Assembly: GCF_004339085.1 (NCBI RefSeq)
Contig: NZ_SMFX01000001.1
Location: 2,389,352 to 2,453,351, forward strand
DNA from: Thiogranum longum
Lineage (GTDB): Bacteria > Pseudomonadota > Gammaproteobacteria > DSM-19610
Direction: 5' to 3'
Length of the DNA stretch: 64,000 nucleotides
Both the position numbers and the translations under genes were made by a program. Position 1 is the first letter of the stretch. Every line of letters starts with the position of its first letter. This document shows, in pieces, positions 18,213 through 28,061 of this stretch. The notes beneath the pieces were generated by a model. The model had not been told where the DNA came from, ran no database searches, and saw only the letters and a program-made list of their open reading frames with translations.

Positions 18213-19595
18213 ATGTTGAAAAACTTGATACGTATATCTACTGGCCTGTTTATCGCAGTCCTGCTAACCGCCTGCGCCTCCACACCAAAGCTCAGCAACG
18301 AACAGGTCCTCGAACAGAATGAACAGATTGCGCAACTCGACAAGGCACTGCAGGACGCACGCGCACAGGGCGCAGACTATCTTGCACCCGATGGCTATAA
18401 AACGGTATCAGGGTATCTCGATCAGGCAATTGAGGAAGCTGCCGGTGGGCGCGATGAAGCTGCCAATAGCTCTGCGCGACTCGGTCTCAACAGCATGAAA
18501 AAGCTGAACAGTGACACGGAAAAGAGCAAGGACTTGCTGCGTGAAGTGCTGGCCGCAAGAGAGCGGGCCCTGGATGCCGGTGCCGCCACCGTGTTGACAA
18601 AGGACACCTCAGAGCAGGAAACCGAGTTGCGGAAAACCGCTGCCATGGTAGAGCGTGGCCGCCTGGAGGATGTCAAGAAACGTCGCCCTAAACTGATTGC
18701 CGGCTATGAGCGACTGGAACTGCTTTCACTGAAAGAAGGCACAATGGATACGGCTAAAACCGCGTTGGAAAAAGCCCGTGAAAACGGTGCTGCAAAGTAC
18801 GCACCGAAAACGTACAAGCTGGCTTCTGAAGAACTGAATCTTGCTCTGTCTGTTCTGGACGCCGATCGCACGAAGACGGAAAAGGCCAATACCCATGCCT
18901 CGCGCGCCAAATGGCTTGCCGAGCGTAGTATTGTTATTACCGAACTTATCAAGGATTTCAAACGCCGGGATTACACAGACGAGGAGGTCCTTCTCTGGTA
19001 CCAGGCACAACTTGGCGAAGTTGCCACACCACTGGGCAAGGAGCTTCCCTTCAACCGCGATAACCGCGAGGTCGTTATCGGCCTCCGAAATTCGATTGAG
19101 GAACTGATCAAACAGAGGGATGAGACCGCAATTGCGTCCAGTCAGTATGAACAGGAGTTATCACTCACCGAAGAGCAGAAAAGATCCATTGCAAAGGTCG
19201 AATCCATGTTCAGTCCGAACGAGGCCAGCGTATACCAGCAACGCAAGAATGTGCTGATTGCCGCCCACGGATTCCGCTTCCCACCGGGAGGCAGTGAACT
19301 GGAAGCCGACAACTTTGCCTTGCTGAATAAAATTATTCAGGCCGTCAAAACTTTCCCGAACAGTATGATCAAGGTTTCCGGTCATACCGACTCGACAGGG
19401 AGTGACGCACTGAACCTGAAGCTGTCCGAAGAAAGAGCCACGAAAGTCGCCAGGTTCCTGACGGAAGTGGGTGGCATAGACGCAGGCCGGATCAGCGTCT
19501 ACGGCTATGGAGAATCACGCCCGGTTGCCAGCAACGATACACCGGAAGGCAGATCAGCGAACCGGCGGGTCGAGATACTTATCGAAAACCCGTAA
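18213..19595 (+). CDS. OmpA-family lipoprotein with coiled-coil N-terminal region
   Basis: A 460-residue outer-membrane lipoprotein. The signal peptide ends in the lipobox LLTAC, so C21 would be acylated. Residues about 25-330 are rich in Lys, Glu and Ala and predicted helical (DUF4398-like, with internally similar segments LAPDGYKTVSGYL and YAPKTYKLASEEL). Residues about 345-460 are an OmpA C-terminal peptidoglycan-binding domain with GHTDSTGSDALNLKLSEERA and GYGESRPVASND. It probably tethers the outer membrane to peptidoglycan. A ribosome site AAGGATAG precedes the ATG. A strong hairpin follows the stop. Confidence 0.85.
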   Translation: MLKNLIRISTGLFIAVLLTACASTPKLSNEQVLEQNEQIAQLDKALQDARAQGADYLAPDGYKTVSGYLDQAIEEAAGGRDEAANSSARLGLNSMKKLNSDTEKSKDLLREVLAARERALDAGAATVLTKDTSEQETELRKTAAMVERGRLEDVKKRRPKLIAGYERLELLSLKEGTMDTAKTALEKARENGAAKYAPKTYKLASEELNLALSVLDADRTKTEKANTHASRAKWLAERSIVITELIKDFKRRDYTDEEVLLWYQAQLGEVATPLGKELPFNRDNREVVIGLRNSIEELIKQRDETAIASSQYEQELSLTEEQKRSIAKVESMFSPNEASVYQQRKNVLIAAHGFRFPPGGSELEADNFALLNKIIQAVKTFPNSMIKVSGHTDSTGSDALNLKLSEERATKVARFLTEVGGIDAGRISVYGYGESRPVASNDTPEGRSANRRVEILIENP

Positions 19596-19603
19596 TAACT
19601 GTC

Positions 19604-19629
19604 CGACCCTTGTGAAAACAGGGGTCGGG
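19604..19629. terminator. Bidirectional terminator hairpin
   Basis: An 11-bp stem (CCGACCCTTGT paired with ACAGGGGTCGG, one G-T pair) around a GAAA loop. It lies between the convergent lipoprotein and c-di-GMP genes and probably ends both transcripts, though no long T-run follows on the plus strand. Confidence 0.65.
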
Positions 19630-19632
19630 TAA

Positions 19633-21987
19633 TTATCTCTGACCTTCACCAGCGCTCCTTGGCAACTCCGGAGCCGGTTTACCGAGAAAGAAACCCTGCG
19701 AGTAATCCACTCCAAGAGCAGTCACCTTGTCCAGTACAGCTTGTGAATCGACATACTCGGCAATCGTTTCCATACCCAGCCGACGCGCGAAATCAACGAG
19801 AGTACGTGTCACCAGTTCCGAGTTCCTGTCATCATTTATACGTTTGATAATTGAACCATCTATCTTCAGATAATCCGCATTCAGATGCATGAGATGTGTG
19901 AAGTTGGAGTATCCGGTACCAAAGTCATCAATAGCCACGCGGCAACCCAGCCTCTTGATCTCGGCAATAAAGCGACTGACCTCTTCGTAATTCTCAATCC
20001 CTTCGCTCTCGATCAATTCCACCACCACACGACCCGCAGCATTATATTCATTCAGTTTCTGCTTGAAGAAATGAACTGTTTCGGAATTACGAATATCTTC
20101 TACGGTAAAATTGAGCGATATACTGACAGCACGATCACCCAGCATATCCAGACTCTGCTCGATCATGGTACGTGTCAGAATAGCGTACTGACGCGTGCGC
20201 TTTGCCGCCTCAAGGAAGAAAAACGGTGTGACAACACTGCCATCCTCGTCTATCAGGCGTACCAACGCTTCATATTTGGTCTGTTTACCGCTGGCATTAT
20301 GAATAATGGGCTGAAAGAAAGGTCTGATGCGGCCTGTTTCCAGGGCTGTACTCAGCTTGTTGGCCCATAGAATATTCTGCTTCTGGCGTTCTGCATCCTC
20401 CAGTGCGTCATCATCGACCGCGTACCCTTCGTTGCGCTCTCTGGCTATATGCAGGGCCTGCTCGGCCCCGGCAATCAGCGTAGTACTTTCACGGCCACTG
20501 ATACCTGCACTTGCCGTCAGATGGATTTCCGGCTCACCGATTGACAGATGGCTGTCTCTCAATGCCTCCACAATCCGGGCTATCAGCTGTCTGAATACTG
20601 CAAACTGCATGGCACCGTCCGCAAGCACACCAAACTGGTCACGCCCCATCCTGTAGAGCCTTGTCCCGCCCGGAAGCAGGCAGGCAATTTCCCGGCTGAC
20701 AGCAACGAGGACCGCGTCCCCGGTATCCAGGCCGTAGAAACTGTTAATTGCCTTGAAGTTGTTTATGTCAATCACTGCAAAACGGGGGTTCGACATCGAA
20801 AGAGTGTCCTGCAGCAAGCGTGTACGATTGGGCAGACCCGTCAGATCATCTGTTGTCTGTTCCCTGATAATGCGGTTCTTGCGCTGTGTAACAAAAACAA
20901 AAATGCCGATAATGATTACAGCGATAGTGATAAATATACCCAGCACCCACCAGACCAGTTGCGGGTGGCGATCGAGAAAAGGAAGTGGTTGATTGATAAT
21001 TCTGGCACTGTCCAGGAGATCCTCGTTCAGCCGTATGCCAAAGTGCTGTAATGTGTTCCAGTCAAATACAAGTTCCCCGAGGCTTTCCTTGACTGGCTCA
21101 ACATCCGAAACAGGCTCACCCCTGATAATACGCACCGCAAGCCGCGCTGCCGACTCACCCTGTAGTCGCGCCGTGGTCACATATCCACCGAGTACACCGG
21201 GGAACAGATAGCCATCTTCCATGACAAGCACCATGCGGCCTGTGCCGGTAATCTCCCGCATGACTTCATCCAGTTCAAGTACTCGCCCGTTTTCGTCGTG
21301 CACACCGCCTATCGAGGTAACGATCACAACACCCGGGCCCGCTGTTTTCAGTGAATCCAGGAGCTCGTACTTCGAGCTCATTCCAATGCGTACAATTTCC
21401 AACCCGGTGTAATGCCGGGAAATTCCACTGATTCCTGCGCTGATAGCCTGATCGGTGGGACCACCATCACCCAGAAATATGATGCGTTTTGTCTGCGGGC
21501 GTATCTGACGGACGAGATTGACACTGCGCTCTACACCCTTGCGTTCGAACACACCGGTGATACGCTGCCGGTCCAGCGTATCTCCAAGAGAAAGGTTATT
21601 GACACCGGAAAAAACCACGGGTGTTGACCGAAATGACAGTACACCAGCCGCAAGCATAAAATTCATTGCGTTATCATCTGTCACATAGATGAGATCGGGT
21701 GTGTCGCCGGCATGCTTGGCCTGCAGGTAGTACAGGAATTTTTGCAAATAACCAGGACTGGGCTTTACACGCTTGGTATCGAGATATTCGACCGAGAAAT
21801 TAATGTCATAATCAGGCAAGCTGCTGGACAGCATTCCGGTAAAGCCTTCATGCTGCAAAGCCGTCCAGGGGTAATCCTGGTGGTAGGAATGGATAACGAC
21901 GACTTCTCGCCGCTCACGCGCCACAGCGTCCGCGGCCATGGAGATGGCCAGCACAGCAAATAGCAGGATAACCATTATCCTGCACAA
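19633..21987 (-). CDS. c-di-GMP protein: periplasmic binding domain-TM-degenerate GGDEF-EAL
   Basis: A 784-residue membrane protein. It has a signal or anchor at 1-22, then a periplasmic ABC-type substrate-binding domain (about 25-320; begins VVVIHSYHQDYPWT), a membrane helix near 345-367, GGDEF (about 380-540) and EAL (about 550-775). The GGDEF signature is degenerate (YRMGRDQF), so cyclase activity is unlikely. The EAL domain keeps YEALVR, LNFTVED, ELIESE, DDFGTGYSN and KIDGS, as expected for an active c-di-GMP phosphodiesterase. It probably couples a periplasmic ligand to c-di-GMP breakdown. No dedicated permease gene is adjacent. Confidence 0.85.
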   Translation of the reverse strand: MCRIMVILLFAVLAISMAADAVARERREVVVIHSYHQDYPWTALQHEGFTGMLSSSLPDYDINFSVEYLDTKRVKPSPGYLQKFLYYLQAKHAGDTPDLIYVTDDNAMNFMLAAGVLSFRSTPVVFSGVNNLSLGDTLDRQRITGVFERKGVERSVNLVRQIRPQTKRIIFLGDGGPTDQAISAGISGISRHYTGLEIVRIGMSSKYELLDSLKTAGPGVVIVTSIGGVHDENGRVLELDEVMREITGTGRMVLVMEDGYLFPGVLGGYVTTARLQGESAARLAVRIIRGEPVSDVEPVKESLGELVFDWNTLQHFGIRLNEDLLDSARIINQPLPFLDRHPQLVWWVLGIFITIAVIIIGIFVFVTQRKNRIIREQTTDDLTGLPNRTRLLQDTLSMSNPRFAVIDINNFKAINSFYGLDTGDAVLVAVSREIACLLPGGTRLYRMGRDQFGVLADGAMQFAVFRQLIARIVEALRDSHLSIGEPEIHLTASAGISGRESTTLIAGAEQALHIARERNEGYAVDDDALEDAERQKQNILWANKLSTALETGRIRPFFQPIIHNASGKQTKYEALVRLIDEDGSVVTPFFFLEAAKRTRQYAILTRTMIEQSLDMLGDRAVSISLNFTVEDIRNSETVHFFKQKLNEYNAAGRVVVELIESEGIENYEEVSRFIAEIKRLGCRVAIDDFGTGYSNFTHLMHLNADYLKIDGSIIKRINDDRNSELVTRTLVDFARRLGMETIAEYVDSQAVLDKVTALGVDYSQGFFLGKPAPELPRSAGEGQR

Positions 21988-22095
21988 TCCTTCCCTGAAC
22001 GGACATTCGGCGGGACCAACCCGTGAAATATTCAGTTACAACCCCCCTGCTTTCGCAGCCTGCTGCAATGCTTATCGTCTTATAAGGGCTGAACT

Positions 22096-22482
22096 TCAGC
22101 CTTTCTTGCCGATCAATTCGATCTGGTAGCCATCCGGGTCTTCCACGAAGGAAATAACCGTCGTGCCGGCATTCATCGGACCGGCTTCACGCAGTATCTT
22201 GCCACCGTTATTACGGATCTGCCCGGTTGCTTCGTATACATCGTTTACCTCCAGGGCAATATGACCAAATCCTGTGCCGAGCTCATAACGGTCTATATCC
22301 CAGTTATGTGTGAGCTCGATGACGGTATTCTCCGACTCGTCACCGTAACCAACAAATGCCAATGTAAATCTGCCGTCCGGGTAGTCTTTCTTGCGCAACA
22401 ACTTCATGCCCAGCACTTCTGTATAAAAGCTGATGGAGCGATCAAGATCACCGACCCGTAGCATGGTGTGCAGTATACGCAT
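22096..22482 (-). CDS. gloA: Lactoylglutathione lyase (glyoxalase I)
   Basis: Converts the methylglyoxal-glutathione hemithioacetal to S-lactoylglutathione. The 128 residues and the four metal ligands H5, E56, H74 and E122 match E. coli GlxI position for position, which suggests a Ni-type enzyme. It lies 14 bp downstream of argG on the same strand and may be cotranscribed. The gloA-argG pairing also occurs, from memory, in pseudomonads. Confidence 0.95.
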   Translation of the reverse strand: MRILHTMLRVGDLDRSISFYTEVLGMKLLRKKDYPDGRFTLAFVGYGDESENTVIELTHNWDIDRYELGTGFGHIALEVNDVYEATGQIRNNGGKILREAGPMNAGTTVISFVEDPDGYQIELIGKKG

Positions 22483-22496
22483 TTATACGCCCCCTT

Positions 22497-23708
22497 TTAC
22501 CGCTTCTTCCTCGCCGCAATCCGCAGCCGCAGCGCATTGAGTTTAATGAAACCTTCCGCGTCCTTCTGGTTATAGGCACCCTCGTCATCCTCAAAGGTCG
22601 CAATGCGCTCGTCAAACAGAGAGTCTGTATCTGACATACGACCAGCCACTGTGACATTGCCCTTGTACAACTTGACACGCACCTTGCCATTTACTGTTGC
22701 CTGCGAACTGTCGATCATCTCCTGCAACATTTCGCGCTCGGGGCTCCACCAGTAACCGTTATAAACCAGCTCGGCATAGCGCGGCATCAAATCGTCTTTC
22801 AGATGCGCTACCTCGCGATCCAGCGTCAACGATTCAATGGCACGGTGCGCCTTTAGCATGATGGTACCTGCCGGCGTCTCGTAACAGCCGCGCGACTTCA
22901 TTCCAACATAACGGTTTTCGACAATATCATCACGACCGACGCCGTTGTCACCACCGAGCTTGTTCAGCTGCTCCATTACCCGGGCCGGCGTCACCGACTT
23001 GCCATCGATAGCGACAATGTCACCTTTTTCGTAGCTCAACTCCACATAGGTTGGCTTGTCCGGCGCCTGTTCCGGCGATACCGTCCAGCGCCACATACTG
23101 TCTTCCGGCTCCGCCCAGGGGTCTTCCAGAATGCCGCCTTCGTAAGAGATGTGCAGCGAATTGGCATCCATCGAATAAGGCGACTTCTTGCCTTTCTTGA
23201 AATCGACAGGAATATTATGCTCTTCGGCATAGGCCATCAGCGTTTCACGCGAACTCAGGTCCCACTCACGCCACGGCGCAATGACCTTGACATCCGGCTT
23301 CAGCGCATAGGCGCCCAGCTCAAACCGCACCTGGTCATTGCCCTTGCCGGTGGCACCGTGTGAAATTGCATCTGCACCTGTCTCGTTGGCAATCTCCACC
23401 AGGCGTTTGGCAATCAGCGGGCGGGCAATCGATGTTCCAAGAAGGTACTCACCTTCGTAGATGGCGTTGGCGCGGAACATGGGGAACACATAGTCACGCG
23501 CAAAGTCTTCGCGCAGGTCTTCGATGTAGATTTCCTTCACACCCATGGCCTGTGCCTTGGCGCGCGCCGGCTCGACTTCCTCTCCCTGACCGATGTCTGC
23601 GGTAAAGGTCACGACTTCACAGCCATAAGTATCTTCCAGCCATTTGAGAATAATGGAGGTATCCAGACCACCGGAGTAGGCGAGAACGACTTTGTTAATT
23701 TTTGACAT
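22497..23708 (-). CDS. argG: Argininosuccinate synthase
   Basis: Joins citrulline and aspartate with ATP in arginine synthesis. The 403 residues open with the PP-loop motif [12 protein letters not shown] and keep [15 protein letters not shown], both typical. The short ArgG type (about 400 residues) is the one seen here. argD and argF, two other arginine genes, lie at 42898-44981 rather than beside it. It is followed by gloA after 14 bp. The 122 bp downstream of the E2-E3 gene's stop and upstream of this start show nothing distinctive. Confidence 0.96.
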   Translation of the reverse strand: MSKINKVVLAYSGGLDTSIILKWLEDTYGCEVVTFTADIGQGEEVEPARAKAQAMGVKEIYIEDLREDFARDYVFPMFRANAIYEGEYLLGTSIARPLIAKRLVEIANETGADAISHGATGKGNDQVRFELGAYALKPDVKVIAPWREWDLSSRETLMAYAEEHNIPVDFKKGKKSPYSMDANSLHISYEGGILEDPWAEPEDSMWRWTVSPEQAPDKPTYVELSYEKGDIVAIDGKSVTPARVMEQLNKLGGDNGVGRDDIVENRYVGMKSRGCYETPAGTIMLKAHRAIESLTLDREVAHLKDDLMPRYAELVYNGYWWSPEREMLQEMIDSSQATVNGKVRVKLYKGNVTVAGRMSDTDSLFDERIATFEDDEGAYNQKDAEGFIKLNALRLRIAARKKR

Positions 23709-23830
23709 GGGTTACATAACCTTTATTAAAACTTCTGAAACCTGAAATCTCGCGCCAATGGGCATTGTTGTTCTCCACCACTGTGCAAACCTGAACCAGT
23801 CTCAACGCTGCCCGTCTACCCAAACAACAT

Positions 23831-26800
23831 TCAATCCTTGCTCCTGGACTTCATCTTCGCACTACGCCGCAACCGGGAACCCAATCGCCGCGCCAGCTCA
23901 CCAAACAACTCCGTCTGCGTCGGATGCGGATGAATCGCATGCCCCACCTGCTCCAGCGTCAGGTCAGCCGATACCATCATCACCGCTTCACCAATCAGCG
24001 TGTCCGCATGATCCGCCAACAGGTGAACACCAATGACGCGTTGCGTCTTTTTGTCCGCCACAATCTTGATCATACCGTGCAGCTCATTGTTGATCATCGC
24101 CTTGGCATCAATGCTCATCGGCACCTTGGCTTCCACGGCGTCAATACCTTTTGCTTTTGCCTGGTCAACAGACAGGCCGACAAACGCCGCTTCGGGCCGG
24201 GTAAAGATCACACCGCAATCCTTGTCCTGGTCGTATTTCATGTCTTCGCCAAGGATGGTGGCGGCCGCCACGCGACCCTGTTGTGCGGCGGTGTGTGCCA
24301 GCATCAGCCCACCTATCACATCGCCAATGGCGAAGATGTGCGGCACGTTGGTTCTGCACCGCGCATCCGCCTTGATGATGCTGTGCTCGCTGGCCACACC
24401 GGCCTTGTCCAGGTCCAGCCCGTCCAGTACCGGGCGCTTGCCGGTCCCCATAATGATGTAATCGACCTTGGTTGTATGTGCCTTGCCGTCGCTGTCCTTG
24501 TACTTGACAGTAACAGCCCCGGCCTTGCCACTGATCTTGTCAATCTGTACCGAGGTATGCACGGTCAGACGGGGATCGTCGTTGAGCACACCGGTCAGGT
24601 GTTTGGCAATTTCCGGTTCCACCTCGGCGAGGATGCGGTCTTTGGCTTCCAGCAACGTCACATGGGTACCGAAGTCCTGGAAGATCTGCGCCATTTCCAG
24701 GCCGATGGCGCCGCCGCCGATGACAACCAGTTTCTTCGGTTGCTGTTCCAGTTGCCAGACGGTGTCGGAAGTGAGTACGCCACCACCTTCGACCAGCCCT
24801 TCCACAGCACCGGGAATCGGCGGCACGAATGGAGGGGCGCCGGTAGCAATGACAGCACAGCCAAAGGTCATGGTTTCGCCACTCGGCTTGCTGGCATTTT
24901 CGGCGCGAGTATGCGGATCCGCCTGGTTGCCGGAGGTATCGACAAACACGGTATGATCATCGACAAAGCGGCCAAAGCCCTGGATGTATTTGATCTTCAC
25001 ACCCTTGTCGGTTTTCAGCGCCATGTCGCCGCGGGTTTCCAGCACCTTGCGGCGCGTGGTTTCCAGCGCTTTCCAGTCCAGCTTCGGTTTACCCGGGGTG
25101 ATACCAAGATGGCTGTCGTGCAGGCGGTCGCGAATACGGTCCGCGGCAGCACGCCAGGCCTTGGACGGAATGCAACCGCGCCACAGGCACTCGCCACCCG
25201 GCAAGGGAGAATCATTGATCATCGCCACCTTGAGGCCGTGCGCAACCAGATCACGCGCGCAATCTTCACCGCCGGGACCACCGCCGACCACGACCACGTC
25301 GTAATCCCAGTTGCCTTCCGGGATGGCGGGGCCGCTCGGGCCCATCCAGCTGTCGGGTTGTTCGATGAGTTCTTTCAGGGCATTCAGGTACAACGCCACT
25401 TCAGCCCCATTAACCACGCGGTGATCGGCGGTAATAGTGAACGGGCTACCCTGCTCGGTGTTGGCCGAAATCGCAAGGATAGCGGCGATGCCAGGGGTGG
25501 CAATCGCATCGAAATGACTGACGCCGAACATGCCCATGTTGGAAATCTGGAAGGTGGAACCGGTGTATTCTTCCGGTTTCAGACGGCGCTTGCGCGCACG
25601 CCCGACCAGGTCCTTCCAGTCTTCACCCAGATCGGCGAGATCACGGCTTTCGCAATTGCGCAGCACCGGAACCACCAGGCCACCACCATCGGCGGATACC
25701 GCCATACCGATATCGACATTGCTGCGTTCGATCAGCTTGTCCTGTGGCTGGTAGCACCAGTTCATTTTCGGATACTGCTGCATGGCCATGGCACAGGCCC
25801 TGGCAATCGTGACGGTGACAGACGCACCCTGTGCCTTGGACGCCTTGATCAGCGCACCAAGTTTGATGTGTGCGGTTACGTGGAAAGTCGGCATGCTCAG
25901 CGAAGATGTCATCGCATCGCTGATGGCCTTTTCCAGCTTGTTCATGGGACGACCGTTACCCGGCACGTCGACCTGCGGGAAGCCGACGGTGGCCGATGCT
26001 GCAGTCGGCTGTGCGGCGTGGACATCTGCAGCGACAATTGCGCCACCCGGACCGGTACCACCCAGCCCGGACAGGTCAATACCACGGGCACCGGCTACGG
26101 CACGTGCATAGGGTGTTGCACCTCGACCATGGGGCCGTGGGGCCGGTGTGCCACCGGCTGTAATAACCGCGGGTGATGCAGGCACTGCAGCCTGTGGCGT
26201 GCTGGCCGCAGACTGATCCGCTTCCGCTGACACCTTGACTGAATCACTTTTTGGCAGCGTGGCCGGTACAGCATCTTCATTCACTACCTTGTCTGCACTA
26301 TCGACGAGGTACGCCAGCGGTGCACCGACAGGGACTGTGGCATCCACCGGTACGCGAGGTCCGGACAGGTAACCGTCACGGAATACTTCCACATCCATGA
26401 TCGCCTTGTCGGTTTCGACCTGGGCAACGATGTCGCCACGCTTGACCTTGTCACCGATATCTTTTTCCCAACTGACCAGTATGCCCTCGGTCATGGTGTC
26501 GGAAAGCTGGGGCATGATTATGGTGTGCGTGGCGCCTTCCGGGGCGACCGCTTCGGCACTGGCCTGTTCGACTTCAGCCACCGGGGCTTTAGCCGGCTCC
26601 TCCGCGACAGTTCCAGCCGCTGTCGCCGGCTCCTGCGCTGTAACTGCGGGTGCAGGTGCGTCGCCGCTGTTCACTTCATCGGCACTGGAGACCAGGTAAC
26701 CCATCGGCTCCCCGACCGGCACGGTCGAATCGACCGGGGCCAGCGGTCCGGACAGGTAGCCATCACGGAATACTTCCACATCCATAATGGCCTTGTCGGT

Positions 26801-26926
26801 TTCCACCGTGGCAACGATGTCGCCGCGTTCCACCTTGTCGCCAACGTTCTTCTCCCAGCTGACCACCACACCTTCGGTCATGGTGTCGGAAAGCTGGGGC
26901 ATTTTGATCACATAGGGTTCAGCCAT
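23831..26926 (-). CDS. Pyruvate dehydrogenase E2-E3 fusion (acetyltransferase + dihydrolipoyl dehydrogenase)
   Basis: A 1031-residue fusion. In order: lipoyl domain 1 (about 4-80, lipoyl K45 in ETDKAIMD); a Pro/Ala linker; lipoyl domain 2 (about 134-210, K174); the E1/E3-binding domain (about 268-303); the E2 catalytic domain (about 325-528); then a full dihydrolipoyl dehydrogenase (about 540-1031) with FAD site VVVGGGPGG, redox pair C580 and C585 (GGECLWRGCIPSK), NAD site VVIGGGAIGLEMA, and H1001/E1006 in HPHPTQTE. The E2 active-site motif reads DHRVVNG: H502 is kept but the usual Asp is N506. The start is ATG at 26926; an in-frame extension to 27016 only crosses the repeat and is rejected. 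pdhA and pdhB lie upstream. Confidence 0.9.
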   Translation of the reverse strand: MAEPYVIKMPQLSDTMTEGVVVSWEKNVGDKVERGDIVATVETDKAIMDVEVFRDGYLSGPLAPVDSTVPVGEPMGYLVSSADEVNSGDAPAPAVTAQEPATAAGTVAEEPAKAPVAEVEQASAEAVAPEGATHTIIMPQLSDTMTEGILVSWEKDIGDKVKRGDIVAQVETDKAIMDVEVFRDGYLSGPRVPVDATVPVGAPLAYLVDSADKVVNEDAVPATLPKSDSVKVSAEADQSAASTPQAAVPASPAVITAGGTPAPRPHGRGATPYARAVAGARGIDLSGLGGTGPGGAIVAADVHAAQPTAASATVGFPQVDVPGNGRPMNKLEKAISDAMTSSLSMPTFHVTAHIKLGALIKASKAQGASVTVTIARACAMAMQQYPKMNWCYQPQDKLIERSNVDIGMAVSADGGGLVVPVLRNCESRDLADLGEDWKDLVGRARKRRLKPEEYTGSTFQISNMGMFGVSHFDAIATPGIAAILAISANTEQGSPFTITADHRVVNGAEVALYLNALKELIEQPDSWMGPSGPAIPEGNWDYDVVVVGGGPGGEDCARDLVAHGLKVAMINDSPLPGGECLWRGCIPSKAWRAAADRIRDRLHDSHLGITPGKPKLDWKALETTRRKVLETRGDMALKTDKGVKIKYIQGFGRFVDDHTVFVDTSGNQADPHTRAENASKPSGETMTFGCAVIATGAPPFVPPIPGAVEGLVEGGGVLTSDTVWQLEQQPKKLVVIGGGAIGLEMAQIFQDFGTHVTLLEAKDRILAEVEPEIAKHLTGVLNDDPRLTVHTSVQIDKISGKAGAVTVKYKDSDGKAHTTKVDYIIMGTGKRPVLDGLDLDKAGVASEHSIIKADARCRTNVPHIFAIGDVIGGLMLAHTAAQQGRVAAATILGEDMKYDQDKDCGVIFTRPEAAFVGLSVDQAKAKGIDAVEAKVPMSIDAKAMINNELHGMIKIVADKKTQRVIGVHLLADHADTLIGEAVMMVSADLTLEQVGHAIHPHPTQTELFGELARRLGSRLRRSAKMKSRSKD

Positions 26927-26992
26927 GTATACATCCAGATTCTGAGAAATTTTTATCCAGGAATATCCTGAAGTAATAAATACAGCATTCCC

Positions 26993-27072
26993 GTCATTGC
27001 GAGCGCAGCGAAGCAATCTTCAGCAGTCTGGCGCCAGGCCCGGAAAGATTGCCGCGCTGCGCTCACAATGAC
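26993..27072. repeat. 80-bp palindromic interspersed repeat, copy 2
   Basis: Same length, ends and orientation as 9529-9608 (starts GTCATTGCGAGC, ends GCTCACAATGAC). The outer and inner arms are conserved and the central loop diverges. It sits in the 154-bp gap between pdhB and the E2-E3 gene, inside what should be one operon, so its hairpin would be part of the pdh mRNA. Confidence 0.85.
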
Positions 27073-27080
27073 GAAATTAA

Positions 27081-28061
27081 TCAGCGCCCTAACATTTTCC
27101 TGGCCGCCGCAACCACATCACCGGGGTTGGGGATGGCCGCTTTCTCCAGCGTGTGGTTATAGGGAATCGGCACGTTGACAGCCGACACGCGCTGCGGTGC
27201 AGCATCGAGCTCAAAGAAACATTCTTCGTTGATGATTGCCATCACTTCGGCACCGACACCTACCGGGGCTTCGGCCTCTTCAACAACAATTGCGCGATGT
27301 GTCTTGCGCACGGATGCGGCAATACCGGCACGATCCAGCGGCGACAGCGCATACAGATCGATCACTTCTGCCTCGATACCAAACTGCTTTGACAAGGTTT
27401 CCGCCGCCTGCAAACACCAGTGCACGGAAATGTTGTAACCGAACAGGGTCACATCGCGCCCTTCGCGCGCCACGTCTGAACCTTCCAGCGGCAGGAAAAA
27501 TTCCTCGTCGGGTACTTCACCCTTCATGTTGTACATCAGTTCGTGTTCGTTGATGTACACCGGGTCATTGCAGCGTATGGCCGACTTCAGCAAACCGTAA
27601 GCCTGCTTCGGTGTACTCGGTGTCACCACACGCAGCCCGGCAATACCCATGAACACCTTTTCCATACGCGCCGAATGCTGTGCTCCAAGCTGATGCGCGG
27701 TACCACCGGCAGAGCGCATGACGATCGGCGCTGTCAACTGGCCACCGGACATATAACGCACCTTGGCAGCCGAATTGAACAGCTGATCCATCGCCAGCCA
27801 GGCAAAGTTCACTGACATGATTTCGATAATCGGGCGCATACCAAGGAACGAGGCACCGATACCCAGACCGGTGTAACCGTTCTCGGAAATCGGCGTATCA
27901 ATGACACGCTCCGGCCCGTATTTTTCGAACAGACCCTTGGTCGCCTTGTAGGTGCCACCGGCAACACCGATGTCCTCGCCCATGCAGATCACCATGGGAT
28001 CACGTTCCATTTCTTCATCGTGGGCGCGACGGATCGCTTCCCAGTACATTAGTTCAGCCAT
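27081..28061 (-). CDS. pdhB: Pyruvate dehydrogenase E1 component, beta subunit
   Basis: The beta half of heterotetrameric E1, which decarboxylates pyruvate with thiamine diphosphate and acetylates the E2 lipoyl group. The 326 residues carry family blocks GEDIGVAGGTYKATKGL, DTPISENGYTGLGIGA, RSAGGTAHQLGAQHS and ALSPLD. Its ATG overlaps the pdhA stop (ATGA). The 80-bp repeat and then the E2-E3 gene follow. The alpha/beta E1 form differs from the single-chain AceE usual in enteric gammaproteobacteria. Confidence 0.94.
   Translation of the reverse strand: MAELMYWEAIRRAHDEEMERDPMVICMGEDIGVAGGTYKATKGLFEKYGPERVIDTPISENGYTGLGIGASFLGMRPIIEIMSVNFAWLAMDQLFNSAAKVRYMSGGQLTAPIVMRSAGGTAHQLGAQHSARMEKVFMGIAGLRVVTPSTPKQAYGLLKSAIRCNDPVYINEHELMYNMKGEVPDEEFFLPLEGSDVAREGRDVTLFGYNISVHWCLQAAETLSKQFGIEAEVIDLYALSPLDRAGIAASVRKTHRAIVVEEAEAPVGVGAEVMAIINEECFFELDAAPQRVSAVNVPIPYNHTLEKAAIPNPGDVVAAARKMLGR

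Noticed and set aside
18726-19010. Minus-strand frames inside the OmpA-type lipoprotein gene
   Set aside because: Overlap a clear lipoprotein gene and show no motifs.
23924-26176. A 750-codon open frame antisense to the E2-E3 gene
   Set aside because: Mirror frame of a GC-rich, codon-biased gene; composition rich in His, Arg and Gln, no recognisable domain, and the opposite strand encodes an intact conserved enzyme.
26927-27016. N-terminal extension of the E2-E3 protein by 30 residues
   Set aside because: The extra codons come from the 80-bp repeat and its flank; the lipoyl domain begins directly after the ATG at 26926.
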